Assembly (NCBI RefSeq): GCF_001612805.1
Contig: NZ_BDBD01000011.1
Coordinates: 806,001 to 870,000 of the forward strand
Reading direction: 5' to 3'
Source: Nocardia coubleae NBRC 108252
GTDB lineage: Bacteria; Actinomycetota; Actinomycetes; Mycobacteriales; Mycobacteriaceae
DNA length: 64,000 nucleotides
Part shown: positions 7,525 to 16,048 of the stretch, piece by piece
How the letters are laid out: each line of letters starts with the position of its first letter
Numbering within the stretch: the first letter of the stretch is position 1
Position numbers and translations under genes: made by a program
The notes under the pieces: model-generated
Told to the model about the DNA's origin: nothing
Database searches by the model: none
The model's input: only the letters and a program-made list of their open reading frames with translations

Positions 7525-9597
7525 TCAGACGGCGTCGAGGAGGTCCTCGAGGTGGATGGGAACATGGCGGACACGGACGCCGGTGGCGTGGTAGATCGCG
7601 TTGCCGACGGCCGCCGCCGAGCCGACGATGCCGATCTCACCGATTCCCTTGGCGCCCATGGGATTCACGTGCGGGTCGTGTTCGTCGATCCAGCTGACGT
7701 CGATCTCGCCGATGTCGGCGTTGACGGGAACGTGGTAGCCGGCCAAGTCGTGGTTGACGACCTCGCCGAAACGGGTGTCGAAAACGCTCTCCTCGTGCAG
7801 GGCCATGCCGATGCCCATGGTGATGCCACCGATGAACTGCGAGCGGGCGGTGCGCGGGTTGATGATGCGGCCCGCGCCGAACACACTCACCACCCGGGGC
7901 ACCCGGATCTCGGCGGTGTCGGTATCGACCCGCACCTCGACGAAATGCGCGCCGAAGGCGTGGGTCGAGAAGTTCTCCCGCGCCGGGTCTTTCGACGTTT
8001 CCACCGTCGTCTCGGCACCGTCGGCCGGGTCGTCGCCGTAGCGGCGGCGGAAGTCCTCGGCAGCGGCGACCACCGCCGATCCCCACGACGCCATCCCGCT
8101 GGAACCACCCGCGACGGTTCCGGCGGGCAGCCGGGAATCGCCGATGCGCAGGTCGATGCGGTCGCCGGTGACGCCGAGGGCGTCGGCGGCGATCTGGCCG
8201 AGTGTGGTCCAGGTGCCGGTGCCGATGTCCATGGCGTCGATGGCCACCTCGTAGCGTCCGCCGGTGAAACGCACCCGGGCGCTGTTGCCCGGATTCACAT
8301 CGGCCGGATATGTGGCCGCCGCGACGCCCGAACCGACCAGCCACCGTCCGTCCCGGCGCGATCTCGGCTCCGGATCGCGGTCGGCCCAGCCGAACCGCCG
8401 TGCCCCGGTACGCAGGCACTCGACCAGCCCACGACTGGAGAACGGGCGCCCCGATTCCGGATCGACCTCCGGTTCGTTGTGGATGCGCAGCGCGATCGGG
8501 TCCATGCCGAGTTCGACGGCCAGCTCGTCCATCGCCGTTTCGGCCGCGTACATCCCGGGGCAGTGCCCCGGTGCGCGCATCCACGACGACACCGGCACGT
8601 CCAGCGCCGCGAACCGGTGGGTGGTGGCGCGGGTACCGGACGCGTACATCACCCGCGACACGATCGTCGTCTGCTCGGCGAATTCCTTGACTTTCGAAAC
8701 CTGTTGGACCACATCGTGACTCAGTGCCGTCAAGGTACCGTCGTGATGGGCGCCGAGCCGGATCCGCTGCACACTCGGAGTGCGGTAACCGGCGAGGGAG
8801 AACAGCTGCTGGCGGGTGAGCGCCAGTTTCAGGGGTTTGCCGCCGGTGAACCGCGCCGCCATGGCCGCGAGCACGATATTGGCGTGCGGTTCGCCCTTCG
8901 ACCCGAATCCACCACCGACATACGGTGCGATGACATGCACCTGTTCGGGTTCCAGCCCGAACAGCGGCGCCAGCGTCGAGCGCACCACGTGCGGGCCCTG
9001 GGTGGAGTCGTAGAGGACCAGGCCGTCCTCGGTCCAGTGCGCGATGGTGGCGTGCGGTTCCATCGGATTGTTGTGCACCATCGCGGTGGTGTAGGTCTGG
9101 TCGACGGTCACCGGGGCCAGATCGAGTGCCTTCTCGACATCGCCGATGGTGGTGTCGGTGGCGAAGCCGCCGCTCACGTCCTCGGGTGCGTACAGGTCGT
9201 CGCGGTCGGCGTCGAAGACCACGTCGGCGGGGATCTCGTCGTAGCTCACCCGGACCCGTGCGGCCGCCTCGCGCGCCACCTCGGGGCTGGTGGCCACAAC
9301 CACCCCGATCAGCTGGCCGCGGAAGGCGACCTCGTCGTTCTGCAGGATGAACAGTTCGTTGTCGTCGTCGGCGGCCAGCCGTGGGGCGTTGAGATGGGTG
9401 AGTACCGCGACGACACCGTCCATCGTCTCGGCCTCGCGGGTATCGATCGCGCCGATCCGGCCCCGTGCGATGGTTGCCTGAATCGGGAAGGCGTGCAAGG
9501 CATCCAGGAGCGGATGTTCCATCGCGTACGGTGCCCGGCCGCGCAGCTTGGCCGGTCCGTCGACACGGGTGGGGGAACTGCCGATCGCGGGTGTCAT
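7525..9597 (-). CDS. Molybdenum hydroxylase large subunit (xanthine dehydrogenase family)
   Basis: A 690-residue molybdopterin-cytosine-dinucleotide subunit like PaoC/YagR. An alpha-beta hammerhead lies at the N-terminus (RVDGPAKLRGRAPYAME). The cofactor loops include YVGGGFGSKGEPHANIVLAA and GTGTWTTLGQIAADALG, and the active-site glutamate is in GAKGIGEIGIVGSA near the C-terminus. Substrate is unknown; the group oxidises aldehydes or N-heterocycles. The ATG at 9597 overlaps the stop of the FAD-subunit gene by ATGA, which also fixes the start against a longer ORF. Gene order is small, medium, large. Confidence 0.9.
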   Translation of the reverse strand: MTPAIGSSPTRVDGPAKLRGRAPYAMEHPLLDALHAFPIQATIARGRIGAIDTREAETMDGVVAVLTHLNAPRLAADDDNELFILQNDEVAFRGQLIGVVVATSPEVAREAAARVRVSYDEIPADVVFDADRDDLYAPEDVSGGFATDTTIGDVEKALDLAPVTVDQTYTTAMVHNNPMEPHATIAHWTEDGLVLYDSTQGPHVVRSTLAPLFGLEPEQVHVIAPYVGGGFGSKGEPHANIVLAAMAARFTGGKPLKLALTRQQLFSLAGYRTPSVQRIRLGAHHDGTLTALSHDVVQQVSKVKEFAEQTTIVSRVMYASGTRATTHRFAALDVPVSSWMRAPGHCPGMYAAETAMDELAVELGMDPIALRIHNEPEVDPESGRPFSSRGLVECLRTGARRFGWADRDPEPRSRRDGRWLVGSGVAAATYPADVNPGNSARVRFTGGRYEVAIDAMDIGTGTWTTLGQIAADALGVTGDRIDLRIGDSRLPAGTVAGGSSGMASWGSAVVAAAEDFRRRYGDDPADGAETTVETSKDPARENFSTHAFGAHFVEVRVDTDTAEIRVPRVVSVFGAGRIINPRTARSQFIGGITMGIGMALHEESVFDTRFGEVVNHDLAGYHVPVNADIGEIDVSWIDEHDPHVNPMGAKGIGEIGIVGSAAAVGNAIYHATGVRVRHVPIHLEDLLDAV

Positions 9598-10586
9598 CGC
9601 GCCCCCTGCTCGGTCAGGTCGCGCAAGGTCGCGACGAGGACTCTGCGTGCCAGTGGGATCTTGAAGGCGTTGTGCTGTTGTGGGCGCGCGGCGGCGAGTT
9701 CGGCGTCGGCGGCCTCGGCGAAGCTCGTCTCGGTGGCGGGGCGACCGCGCAGCGCGGCTTCGGCGGCGTGGGCGCGCCAGGGTTTGTGCGCGACACCGCC
9801 GAACGCGATGCGGCAATCGCGGACCTGCCCGTCGGCGATATCGACGGCCACGGCGACGGAAACCAGGGCGAAGGCGTACGAGGCCCGATCACGCACCTTG
9901 CGGTAGGTGGAGTTGGCGGCCCAGACCAGGGCCGGCAGGTCGACGGCGGTGATGAGGTCGCCGTGGGCCAGGACGGTGTCGCGTTCGGGTTCGGTGCCGG
10001 GCAACCGGTGCAGGTCGACCAGCGGGATCTCGCGTTCGCCGTCGGCGCCGAGCACGCGGACCGTCGCGTCCAGCGCGGTCATGGCCACCGCCATGTCGGA
10101 GGGGTGGGTGGCGATGCACTGGTCCGAGGCGCCGAGGACGGCTTGGTCGCGGTCGTATCCACCGATGGCCGAACAACCGCTGCCGGGCGTGCGCTTGTTG
10201 CACGGCGTTGTCACGTCCTGGAAGTACGGGCAGCGGGTGCGCTGCAGCAGGTTGCCCGCGGTGGTTGCCAGATTGCGCAGCTGGGGTGACGCGCCGGCGA
10301 GCAACGCGGCCGAGAGCATCGGGTAGCGGGCGCGGATGACCGGGTGCGCCGCGAGGTCCGCGTTGCGCACCGTCGCCCCGACCCGCACGCCACCGTCCGG
10401 GCGTTCGGTGATGTCGTCGAACGGCAGCCGGCTCACGTCGACGAGCAGGCCGGGTGCGGTGATGCCGAGCTTGAGGTGATCGACGAGATTGGTTCCGGCG
10501 CCGAGGAATACGGCGTCGGGCTCGGCGAGCATCGTCGCCACCGCCTGCTCGGGCCCGATCGCGCGTTCGTAGCCGAAGTCCCTCAC
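9594..10586 (-). CDS. Molybdenum hydroxylase FAD-binding subunit, PaoB/YagS-like
   Basis: A 330-residue medium subunit. The FAD-binding signature LGAGTNLVDHLKLG is near residue 32, and LRNLATTAGNLLQR near 110. A loop follows with cysteines in the pattern RCPYFQ..PCNKR..GSGC, which in E. coli PaoB holds an extra [4Fe-4S] cluster, so this is the PaoABC type rather than a plain CO dehydrogenase medium subunit. The GTG at 10586 overlaps the stop of the iron-sulfur subunit gene (GTGA), so a longer upstream ORF is ignored. Confidence 0.88.
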   Translation of the reverse strand: MRDFGYERAIGPEQAVATMLAEPDAVFLGAGTNLVDHLKLGITAPGLLVDVSRLPFDDITERPDGGVRVGATVRNADLAAHPVIRARYPMLSAALLAGASPQLRNLATTAGNLLQRTRCPYFQDVTTPCNKRTPGSGCSAIGGYDRDQAVLGASDQCIATHPSDMAVAMTALDATVRVLGADGEREIPLVDLHRLPGTEPERDTVLAHGDLITAVDLPALVWAANSTYRKVRDRASYAFALVSVAVAVDIADGQVRDCRIAFGGVAHKPWRAHAAEAALRGRPATETSFAEAADAELAAARPQQHNAFKIPLARRVLVATLRDLTEQGAR

Positions 10587-11086
10587 CGGGCGGCCTCCGC
10601 GATCGCGGCGACGATATGCGGATAGGCGCCGCAGCGGCACAGGTTGCCGCTCATCCGTTCCCGGATCTCGTCGTCGGTGAGCTCGACCGAACCGGTGAGG
10701 TCGGCGGTGACATGACTGGGTGCGCCCGCCTTCACCTCCTCGAGCATGCCGACCGCCGAGCAGATCTGGCCCGGCGTGCAGTAACCGCACTGGAAACCGT
10801 CGTGCTCGAGAAAGGCCTGCTGCACCGGGTGCAGGTCGTCACCGTCGGCGAGCCCGTCGGCGGTCACGATGGTGGCCCCGTCGTGCGCGACGGCCAGCGC
10901 CAGACACAGCGTGGCGCGACGCCCGTCGAGCAACACCGTGCACGAACCGCATTGCCCGTGATCGCACCCCTTCTTCGGAGAGGTCACACCGAGCTGTTCA
11001 CGCAGGACGTCGAGCAACGTGGCCCGCGTATCGACACCGACCTCCCGCGTATGCCCGTCCACGGTCAAACTGATCTGCGCACGCAT
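10583..11086 (-). CDS. Molybdenum hydroxylase [2Fe-2S] subunit, PaoA/YagT-like
   Basis: A 167-residue ferredoxin-like subunit with both iron-sulfur clusters: a plant-type one (CDHGQCGSC..LC, residues 41-61) and an alpha-helical one (CGYC near 98 and CRC near 149). E. coli PaoA has a Tat signal; this protein starts directly with MRAQISLTVDG and has none, so the complex is probably cytoplasmic. It is the first gene of the operon. No cofactor-insertion protein (XdhC/PaoD type) is in the window. Confidence 0.9.
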   Translation of the reverse strand: MRAQISLTVDGHTREVGVDTRATLLDVLREQLGVTSPKKGCDHGQCGSCTVLLDGRRATLCLALAVAHDGATIVTADGLADGDDLHPVQQAFLEHDGFQCGYCTPGQICSAVGMLEEVKAGAPSHVTADLTGSVELTDDEIRERMSGNLCRCGAYPHIVAAIAEAAR

Positions 11087-11237
11087 CGAACGGCCTCTCG
11101 TCGTGGGACACCGACCTCACCACCGACCACCGCGGCACGCCCTCACGGGCCCGCCACCAGCTGCTACCCGAACAGGTGTGCTCCAGCACACATCGCCACC
11201 GTAGCAAAGACGCGACGCGCGCCCCCACCGCCGGTCG

Positions 11238-12185
11238 CTAGGCGACGAGTTCGGCGGTGCGGCGTTGGAGGTCGGCGAGGACGGCGCGCAGGGATTGTTC
11301 GGCGCGGATGCGTTGCCAGCCGAGCATGTCGTGGGGGCTGAATCTGGCTTCCTCGAAGAGGGTGACGAGTTCGTGGGCGGAGGAGTCCTGCAGGACGCCG
11401 GTGGTGAAGGCGCGGGCCAGGACCTCGTTGGGGGTGTCGGAGATGAGGGGGGCGGCGGCGCGGTCGGCGGACAGGCCGCGTTCCATGGCGGCGTAGCAGG
11501 CGATGATGGCCTCGCGGGTGTCCTGGCCGGGGGCGATCATCGCGGCCAGACCCATTTCGGCGGCCCGGGTGAGCGAATCCACTTCGGGCGCGGGCAGTTC
11601 GGCGTCGGCCGGTGGGACGTGGTCGGGGACGCGACGCGCGGAACCGAACGCCGCTGCCAGACCGACCATCGCGATCGCCACCAGCAGCAGGGCGAGCGCG
11701 GTCGCGACGACGAGGGTGAGACCACTCAGATCCGGTGTGCTGAAAGGTGATTCGGGAGCAGCGGCATCGAGCGAGGTCGGGCGGTCGCGTACCGGTGCAT
11801 CCTCGGGCGGCGTCTGCTCGGTTTTCGCGCCGGGCAGCAGGAACAGGGCGACGATCCCACCGGCGAACACCAGCGCCGCGGCCCCGACAGCGACCGGGAG
11901 GAGCACCGACAGCCGTCCGACCCGCAACCGTGGCAGCCCGCCACCGGTCTCGATCTGCGGCATCGCCAACGGCAAGCGGTGCTGACTGATCAGGACCCCG
12001 GCCGCCAGAATGACCACCGAGACGAGCAACAACACCGGCATCACCGCGACCGTCAGCGCGGAGGGCCGCTCCCCCGCCGCCGGGACGACCCCGGGAACCC
12101 GACCGCGCAGGGCGATGACGGCCCCGGTCATCAGGGCGATCACCAGCACCGATCGCAGGATCGGCACCCAACTCGTCACACGCAC
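11238..12185 (-). CDS. Membrane protein with C-terminal DUF4129 domain
   Basis: A 315-residue protein. Membrane segments are near the N-terminus (LRSVLVIALMTGAVIAL; VAVMPVLLLVSVVILAAGV), at about 92-115 ([16 protein letters not shown]) and at about 155-180. A cytoplasmic C-terminal DUF4129 domain includes DTREAIIACYAAMERGL, SDTPNEVLARA and LVTLFEEARFSPH. Such proteins usually sit in MoxR/DUF58 operons; here it is alone. The start is taken as GTG12185 with only a weak ribosome site. Confidence 0.75.
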   Translation of the reverse strand: MRVTSWVPILRSVLVIALMTGAVIALRGRVPGVVPAAGERPSALTVAVMPVLLLVSVVILAAGVLISQHRLPLAMPQIETGGGLPRLRVGRLSVLLPVAVGAAALVFAGGIVALFLLPGAKTEQTPPEDAPVRDRPTSLDAAAPESPFSTPDLSGLTLVVATALALLLVAIAMVGLAAAFGSARRVPDHVPPADAELPAPEVDSLTRAAEMGLAAMIAPGQDTREAIIACYAAMERGLSADRAAAPLISDTPNEVLARAFTTGVLQDSSAHELVTLFEEARFSPHDMLGWQRIRAEQSLRAVLADLQRRTAELVA

Positions 12186-12342
12186 ACTCGGTCTTTCGCA
12201 GGCGAAATTCGGCCGGACAGCCGCCCTGAAACCTAGGACCCGCCCTCACCCGGAAAAACCGTTAACCGAAGTCATTGGAAGATTCACGACACTTCCCGCG
12301 CGACCCCATGCTCACCCACAGGAACAGACCATCAGGTCGGCG

Positions 12343-12657
12343 CTAATCCGGAGGCAGTTCGCCACGCAGACGAGCGTGCAGAACAGCGTTGGCGTCCTCG
12401 AGTTCGAGGATGCGGCCGATCCCCGCGAGGTTCACCCCCGCGGCGGCGAGCGCGACGATGCGCTGCAGGCGCGCCAGGTCGTTGCTGCTGTAGCGGCGGG
12501 TACCGCCGTCGCTACGCGCCGGGGTGAGCAGCCCGTGCCGCTCGTAGAGCCTCAGCGTCTGCACACCGACCCCCGTCAGTTCTGCTGTCACCGAGATCCC
12601 GTACACGGCCTGCGCCGGGTCGGGTAGCGGGGATCCCGCGTGCGGATCCAGCGACAT
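12343..12657 (-). CDS. HspR-like MerR regulator of the small heat-shock gene
   Basis: A 104-residue MerR/HspR-type repressor. The DNA-binding domain covers residues 18-85 (YGISVTAELTGVGVQTLRLYERHGLL, then GGTRRYSSNDLARL), and ILELEDANAVLHARL forms a short helix at the end. ATG12657 has GAGAGGAG six bases upstream; a start further upstream would lie inside the CIRCE-like operator. It is divergent from hsp20 across a 111-base region with two inverted repeats, so it probably controls both genes. Confidence 0.82.
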   Translation of the reverse strand: MSLDPHAGSPLPDPAQAVYGISVTAELTGVGVQTLRLYERHGLLTPARSDGGTRRYSSNDLARLQRIVALAAAGVNLAGIGRILELEDANAVLHARLRGELPPD

Positions 12658-12668
12658 CTCACTCCTCT

Positions 12669-12695
12669 CTTGCACTCTCGTGCCGAGAGTGCTAA
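12669..12695. promoter_or_regulatory. CIRCE-like operator (HrcA site)
   Basis: CTTGCACTC at 12669-12677 and GAGTGCTAA at 12687-12695 flank nine bases. The HrcA operator CIRCE is TTAGCACTC-N9-GAGTGCTAA: the right half is perfect and the left half has two mismatches at its outer end. The inner GCACTCTCG and CGAGAGTGC arms form a perfect palindrome. The site ends about 74 bases before the hsp20 start and lies just upstream of the ribosome site of the MerR gene. Confidence 0.75.
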
Positions 12696-12702
12696 AACAA
12701 AT

Positions 12703-12720
12703 CTATGCCACATGGCATAG
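12703..12720. promoter_or_regulatory. Inverted repeat, likely MerR operator
   Basis: CTATGCCA (12703-12710) and TGGCATAG (12713-12720) form a perfect eight-base inverted repeat around CA. It lies beside the CIRCE-like site in the divergent promoter region and is a natural candidate for binding by the adjacent HspR-like protein. The typical HAIR sequence is not seen. Confidence 0.55.
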
Positions 12721-12768
12721 GTTACCTGACCTACGAGAGAGAAATGGAGTGAGTTGGAGGTGGCGACC

Positions 12769-13194
12769 ATGCTGATGCGTACCGATCCTTTCCGCGATCT
12801 GGACCGTTTCACGCAGCAGGTGCTCGGCACTGCGGCCCGGCCGACGGTGATGCCGATGGACGCCTGGCGTGAGGGCGACGAGTTCTTCGTCGAATTCGAC
12901 CTGCCGGGTATCGACCCGAGCTCGCTCGACCTGGATATCGAACGCAACGTTGTCACCGTGCGAGCATCGCGACCCGAACTCGACTCGAGCCGCGAGATGA
13001 TCGCCGCGGAACGCCCGCGCGGGGTGTTCAGCCGTCAGCTGTTCCTCGGCGAGGGCCTCGACACCGACAACGTCCGCGCCGAATACACCGACGGCGTGCT
13101 GCGCCTGACGATCCCGGTGGCCGAGAAGGCCAAGCCGCGCAAGATCGAGATCGCACACTCCAACGGACACCAGCGCCAGGCCATCAACGCCTGA
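12769..13194 (+). CDS. Hsp20/alpha-crystallin small heat-shock protein
   Basis: A 141-residue ATP-independent holdase chaperone. The alpha-crystallin domain covers residues 35-130: [19 protein letters not shown] opens it, and the closing motif [20 protein letters not shown] is present. A variable N-terminal arm ([16 protein letters not shown]) should drive oligomer formation. The start is ATG12769 with GGAGG eight bases upstream; an in-frame TTG15 bases earlier overlaps that site and is rejected. It is divergent from the HspR-like gene under a CIRCE-like operator. Confidence 0.93.
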   Translation: MLMRTDPFRDLDRFTQQVLGTAARPTVMPMDAWREGDEFFVEFDLPGIDPSSLDLDIERNVVTVRASRPELDSSREMIAAERPRGVFSRQLFLGEGLDTDNVRAEYTDGVLRLTIPVAEKAKPRKIEIAHSNGHQRQAINA

Positions 13195-13228
13195 CCCGTC
13201 CGGACGCTTCTCTGCGAGGAGGCGCGTC

Positions 13229-13555
13229 ATGATCCTGCTACCGGTGCGAGATCCCGACGTCGAGCCGCTGTTCGCCGAGGTCGAGGACATCCTGTGCCGG
13301 GCCCTGGTAACCCGGACCGTCCGGCCGCACACACCCGTCCCGGTGCCGCGGCCGGCACCGCCGACCAGCACGCCGCGGTCGGACTGTTACCAGCGGTTCC
13401 ATGGCCGTCGACCGGCGCCGGGTCCGCCTACCCAGCGCGGACCCCCGCCGCAACGGCGAGAACACCTCGAATGTCACGTCGCTCTTCCACCTCGGAGTGG
13501 GCCGGTCCGGCAGCCGGCCCACCCCGCCGAATCCGCATCTGGAGGTCGAGAATGA
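13229..13555 (+). CDS. Small Pro/Arg-rich hypothetical protein
   Basis: A 108-residue ORF starting at ATG13229 behind GAGGAGG. The first 28 residues (MILLPVRDPDVEPLFAEVED..) look like ordinary protein; the rest is rich in proline and arginine with no recognisable domain. Its stop overlaps the next start by ATGA. It follows hsp20 by 34 bases and may be co-transcribed with it. An undetected frameshift in the second half is possible. Function unknown. Confidence 0.45.
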   Translation: MILLPVRDPDVEPLFAEVEDILCRALVTRTVRPHTPVPVPRPAPPTSTPRSDCYQRFHGRRPAPGPPTQRGPPPQRREHLECHVALPPRSGPVRQPAHPAESASGGRE

Positions 13556-13758
13556 TCCCTACCCGCGATGACGCCGACTTCGCCGAACAGCTCGCGGTGG
13601 CCGACGACGCCGACCGCGAAGCGGGCCTCGATCTGGACGCACTCACACCCCCGAGCGAATTCGCCCGCGCCGCCTGGGATTCCGCGAACCCGGCCGACGT
13701 ATTCGACCAGTCGTGGATCACCCCGATGCCGGACGACGACTACCCTCTCGCCTACTGA
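13552..13758 (+). CDS. Small acidic hypothetical protein
   Basis: A 68-residue, strongly acidic protein (MIPTRDDADFAEQL.. ending MPDDDYPLAY) starting at ATG13552 with GGAGG nine bases upstream and an ATGA overlap with the preceding ORF. I recognise no family. The ribosome site, coupling and even composition argue that it is a real gene of the hsp20 transcription unit, perhaps a stress-related accessory. Confidence 0.6.
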   Translation: MIPTRDDADFAEQLAVADDADREAGLDLDALTPPSEFARAAWDSANPADVFDQSWITPMPDDDYPLAY

Positions 13759-13900
13759 GGCAGGCCACCGCGTTTCGCCGTGGAACAAACGCCCCGGCCG
13801 AATTTCGTGATGGAAGCCACAAGTTAGCTGGCACTATTGCCACCGACACAGCGAGCGGCACAAGATGGTCTTCTGACCAACCTGATGTCGAGGAATCGCC

Positions 13901-14311
13901 GTGTCGCACTTCGCTACCCGCCTCAACGAGCTCTTCCGCAATCCACCCGAGCAGGTCGCGGACCGGTGCACCAACCGCCAGGTCGCACGCTCGTTGCAGG
14001 CGGCGGGGCATCGCATTTCGGCACCGTATCTGTCCCAGCTGCGGTCGGGCGGCCGCAGCAACCCTTCGTGGAGAACCGTTGCCGCACTGGCCGATTACTT
14101 CCAAGTGGAACCTGATTACTTCTTCGTCCGCGACCTGAACGAGTCGAACGTCGACGACAGCACCCTGCTCGCACGCCTGCAGCTCGACCGGCCACGCCTG
14201 TTCCTCGTGCAGACGATCGGCCTGTCCCGCGACTCGATCGACCTGCTCGTCACCATGGCCGAGCACTTGCGCGCGAGCGAGCGATTGCTGGATGTTCACT
14301 TCGACAGCTGA
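13901..14311 (+). CDS. EspR-like XRE-family DNA-binding protein
   Basis: A 136-residue protein resembling mycobacterial EspR (132 residues). The N-terminal helix-turn-helix, about residues 1-75, contains FATRLNELFRNPP and the hallmark SAPYLSQLRSGGRSNPSW. A C-terminal helical part (SRDSIDLLVTMAEHLRASE) corresponds to the EspR dimerisation region. EspR acts as a nucleoid-associated regulator of ESX-1 and cell-wall genes in mycobacteria; no ESX gene is in this window. The start is GTG13901. Confidence 0.78.
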   Translation: MSHFATRLNELFRNPPEQVADRCTNRQVARSLQAAGHRISAPYLSQLRSGGRSNPSWRTVAALADYFQVEPDYFFVRDLNESNVDDSTLLARLQLDRPRLFLVQTIGLSRDSIDLLVTMAEHLRASERLLDVHFDS

Positions 14312-14439
14312 GCCCGCCTGACCCCCGCCGCACCGAATCGGTGCGGCCGAGCGGCCGCTTTCCGGCTCCGACGTGGCATGATCACCACCGACCGCATCGG
14401 CCGCGGCAAGGACGCCGCCCACCTGGAACCGGCTTCGCT

Positions 14440-15621
14440 ATGAACCTCGACGACCACGCAGACGAGTGGGCTCGGCGCCTGGCCGAGCTCGGTCCGGTCT
14501 CGCGGGATTCGCTCGTCGAACAGGTCCGCCGCATCGTCGCCGAGCTCGGCGAGGCACCGCACGAGTCCGCGTTCGAGGCAGGCGAACGAGCCGCGCGAGC
14601 GATAGCCGATCTCGGCCTCACCGACCCGGCCGTCATCGCCGCGTCGGTTCCGGTACTACGCGCGGTCGCCGAATCGGCGAGGCCGCGCGACCTCGCCACC
14701 GGCGATGCGCTGCTCGGCGGATTCGGCACCGGCTTCGCGCGCGCCCTGTGCGCCGGGCCACCGCATGCCGAGGGCTATGAGATCGCCTTCCACCACTCCT
14801 CGATCGGCATCTCCATCGGTGACGAGAACGGCATGATCCTCGACGCGAACCCGGCCTTCGAACGGCTCATCGGCCGCGACTTGGCCGAGCTGCGCAGCAC
14901 GACCGGTTTCACCATGTTCCCGGCCGACCGCCAGACCGAGGTGCGTGAGCGGGTGATGCGCGCCCTCGACGACTCGCCCACCGGCAGCATCCAGATCGAA
15001 GGCCGATTCCCCCGCCAGGACGGATCGATGGTGTGGACCTCCTGGACCGTCACCCGCTGCGCCTCGGCCGACGGCGAACGCCGGTACCTGCTCGGCTTCG
15101 GCGAAGACATCACCGAAAGACGCACGACCACAGAGCAATTGCAGTGGCAGGCGATGCACGACCCGCTCACCGCCCTGCCCAACCGGCGGTACCTGCTCGA
15201 CCGGCTGCATACCGTCATCGATGAGGCGGATCCGGAGGCGAGGGCGGGGGTGTGCGCGCTGGATCTGGACAACTTCAAAGAGGTCAACGACTCGTTCGGC
15301 CACATCGTCGGCGACAATTTGCTCGCCGCCGTGTCGAACAGGCTGGAGTCGGCGGCCGCCGCGCACGGGTGCGTGCTGGCGCGTACCGGCGGCGACGAAT
15401 TCGTCGTCCTCGCCGAGCCACCGGCCGACCAGGACCTCCTCGACCGGCTGGTCGCCGCGCTCCACAAGGCGCTCAGCACCCCGGTCACCGTCGACACCGT
15501 GAGCATCGACGTGACGGTGAGCATCGGCGCGGTCCTCGTCGCGCTGGTGGGCCAGGGGCCCGACCACCTGCTCACCCGCGCCGATCAGGCTCTCTACGCC
15601 GCGAAATACGCGGGCAGCTGA
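14440..15621 (+). CDS. PAS-GGDEF diguanylate cyclase
   Basis: A 393-residue soluble protein: a helical N-terminal region (1-105), a PAS domain (about 108-225, IAFHHSSIGISIGDENGMILDAN) and a GGDEF domain (about 235-393). The catalytic motif GGDEF is intact at 317-321, and DLDNFKEVNDSFGH is present, so it should make cyclic di-GMP. The product-inhibition site RxxD is absent from its usual place upstream. No EAL domain is attached. ATG14440 has only a weak ribosome site; an in-frame start at 14341 gives an implausible arginine-rich leader. Confidence 0.87.
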   Translation: MNLDDHADEWARRLAELGPVSRDSLVEQVRRIVAELGEAPHESAFEAGERAARAIADLGLTDPAVIAASVPVLRAVAESARPRDLATGDALLGGFGTGFARALCAGPPHAEGYEIAFHHSSIGISIGDENGMILDANPAFERLIGRDLAELRSTTGFTMFPADRQTEVRERVMRALDDSPTGSIQIEGRFPRQDGSMVWTSWTVTRCASADGERRYLLGFGEDITERRTTTEQLQWQAMHDPLTALPNRRYLLDRLHTVIDEADPEARAGVCALDLDNFKEVNDSFGHIVGDNLLAAVSNRLESAAAAHGCVLARTGGDEFVVLAEPPADQDLLDRLVAALHKALSTPVTVDTVSIDVTVSIGAVLVALVGQGPDHLLTRADQALYAAKYAGS

Positions 15622-15631
15622 ACGGTCCGAA

Positions 15632-16048
15632 TCACTCCGGCGGCTCCGGTCTGCGGATCTCGTCGGGCACGGAACCACCGGCCACATCGGCGGCGATGCC
15701 GAGGTCCTCTTCGTAGCCGACCCGCGGAGCGACCTCGTTGCCGTCCTGATCGAGTTCGACCGAGGACGACCCGGCCGCCTGTGGCGCGGAACCGGGAACC
15801 ACATCGGGTTCCTCCTCGGCCAGGCGTTCGTCCAGCCCACGCGGGGTGGCCTCTTCGGCCGGGGTCATCCCGTATTTCGTGACGCCGGTCCAGTGCTCGG
15901 GCGGGTCCATACCCGCTTCCAGCGGGTCTTCGCGCAGGCGGTCCTCGTCGAGGTCCTCACTGCTGTTGAGCGCGGCCGGATCGGTTTCGACCGAGTCGGG
16001 CGCGCCGGTGTCCTGGGGCGGGTCGTAGGTGTCGTCTGGTTCGGTCAT
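15632..16048 (-). CDS. Acidic DUF5709-like protein
   Basis: A 138-residue, very acidic and probably largely disordered protein. The central stretch (SEDLDEDRL, EAGMDPPEHW, GMTPAEEATPRGLDERLAEEEPD) resembles DUF5709, an actinobacterial family of unknown role. It is convergent with the diguanylate cyclase gene, 10 bases from its stop. Confidence 0.6.
   Translation of the reverse strand: MTEPDDTYDPPQDTGAPDSVETDPAALNSSEDLDEDRLREDPLEAGMDPPEHWTGVTKYGMTPAEEATPRGLDERLAEEEPDVVPGSAPQAAGSSSVELDQDGNEVAPRVGYEEDLGIAADVAGGSVPDEIRRPEPPE

Noticed and set aside
7519..9906. 795-codon plus-strand ORF
   Set aside because: Antisense shadow of the molybdenum hydroxylase large subunit.
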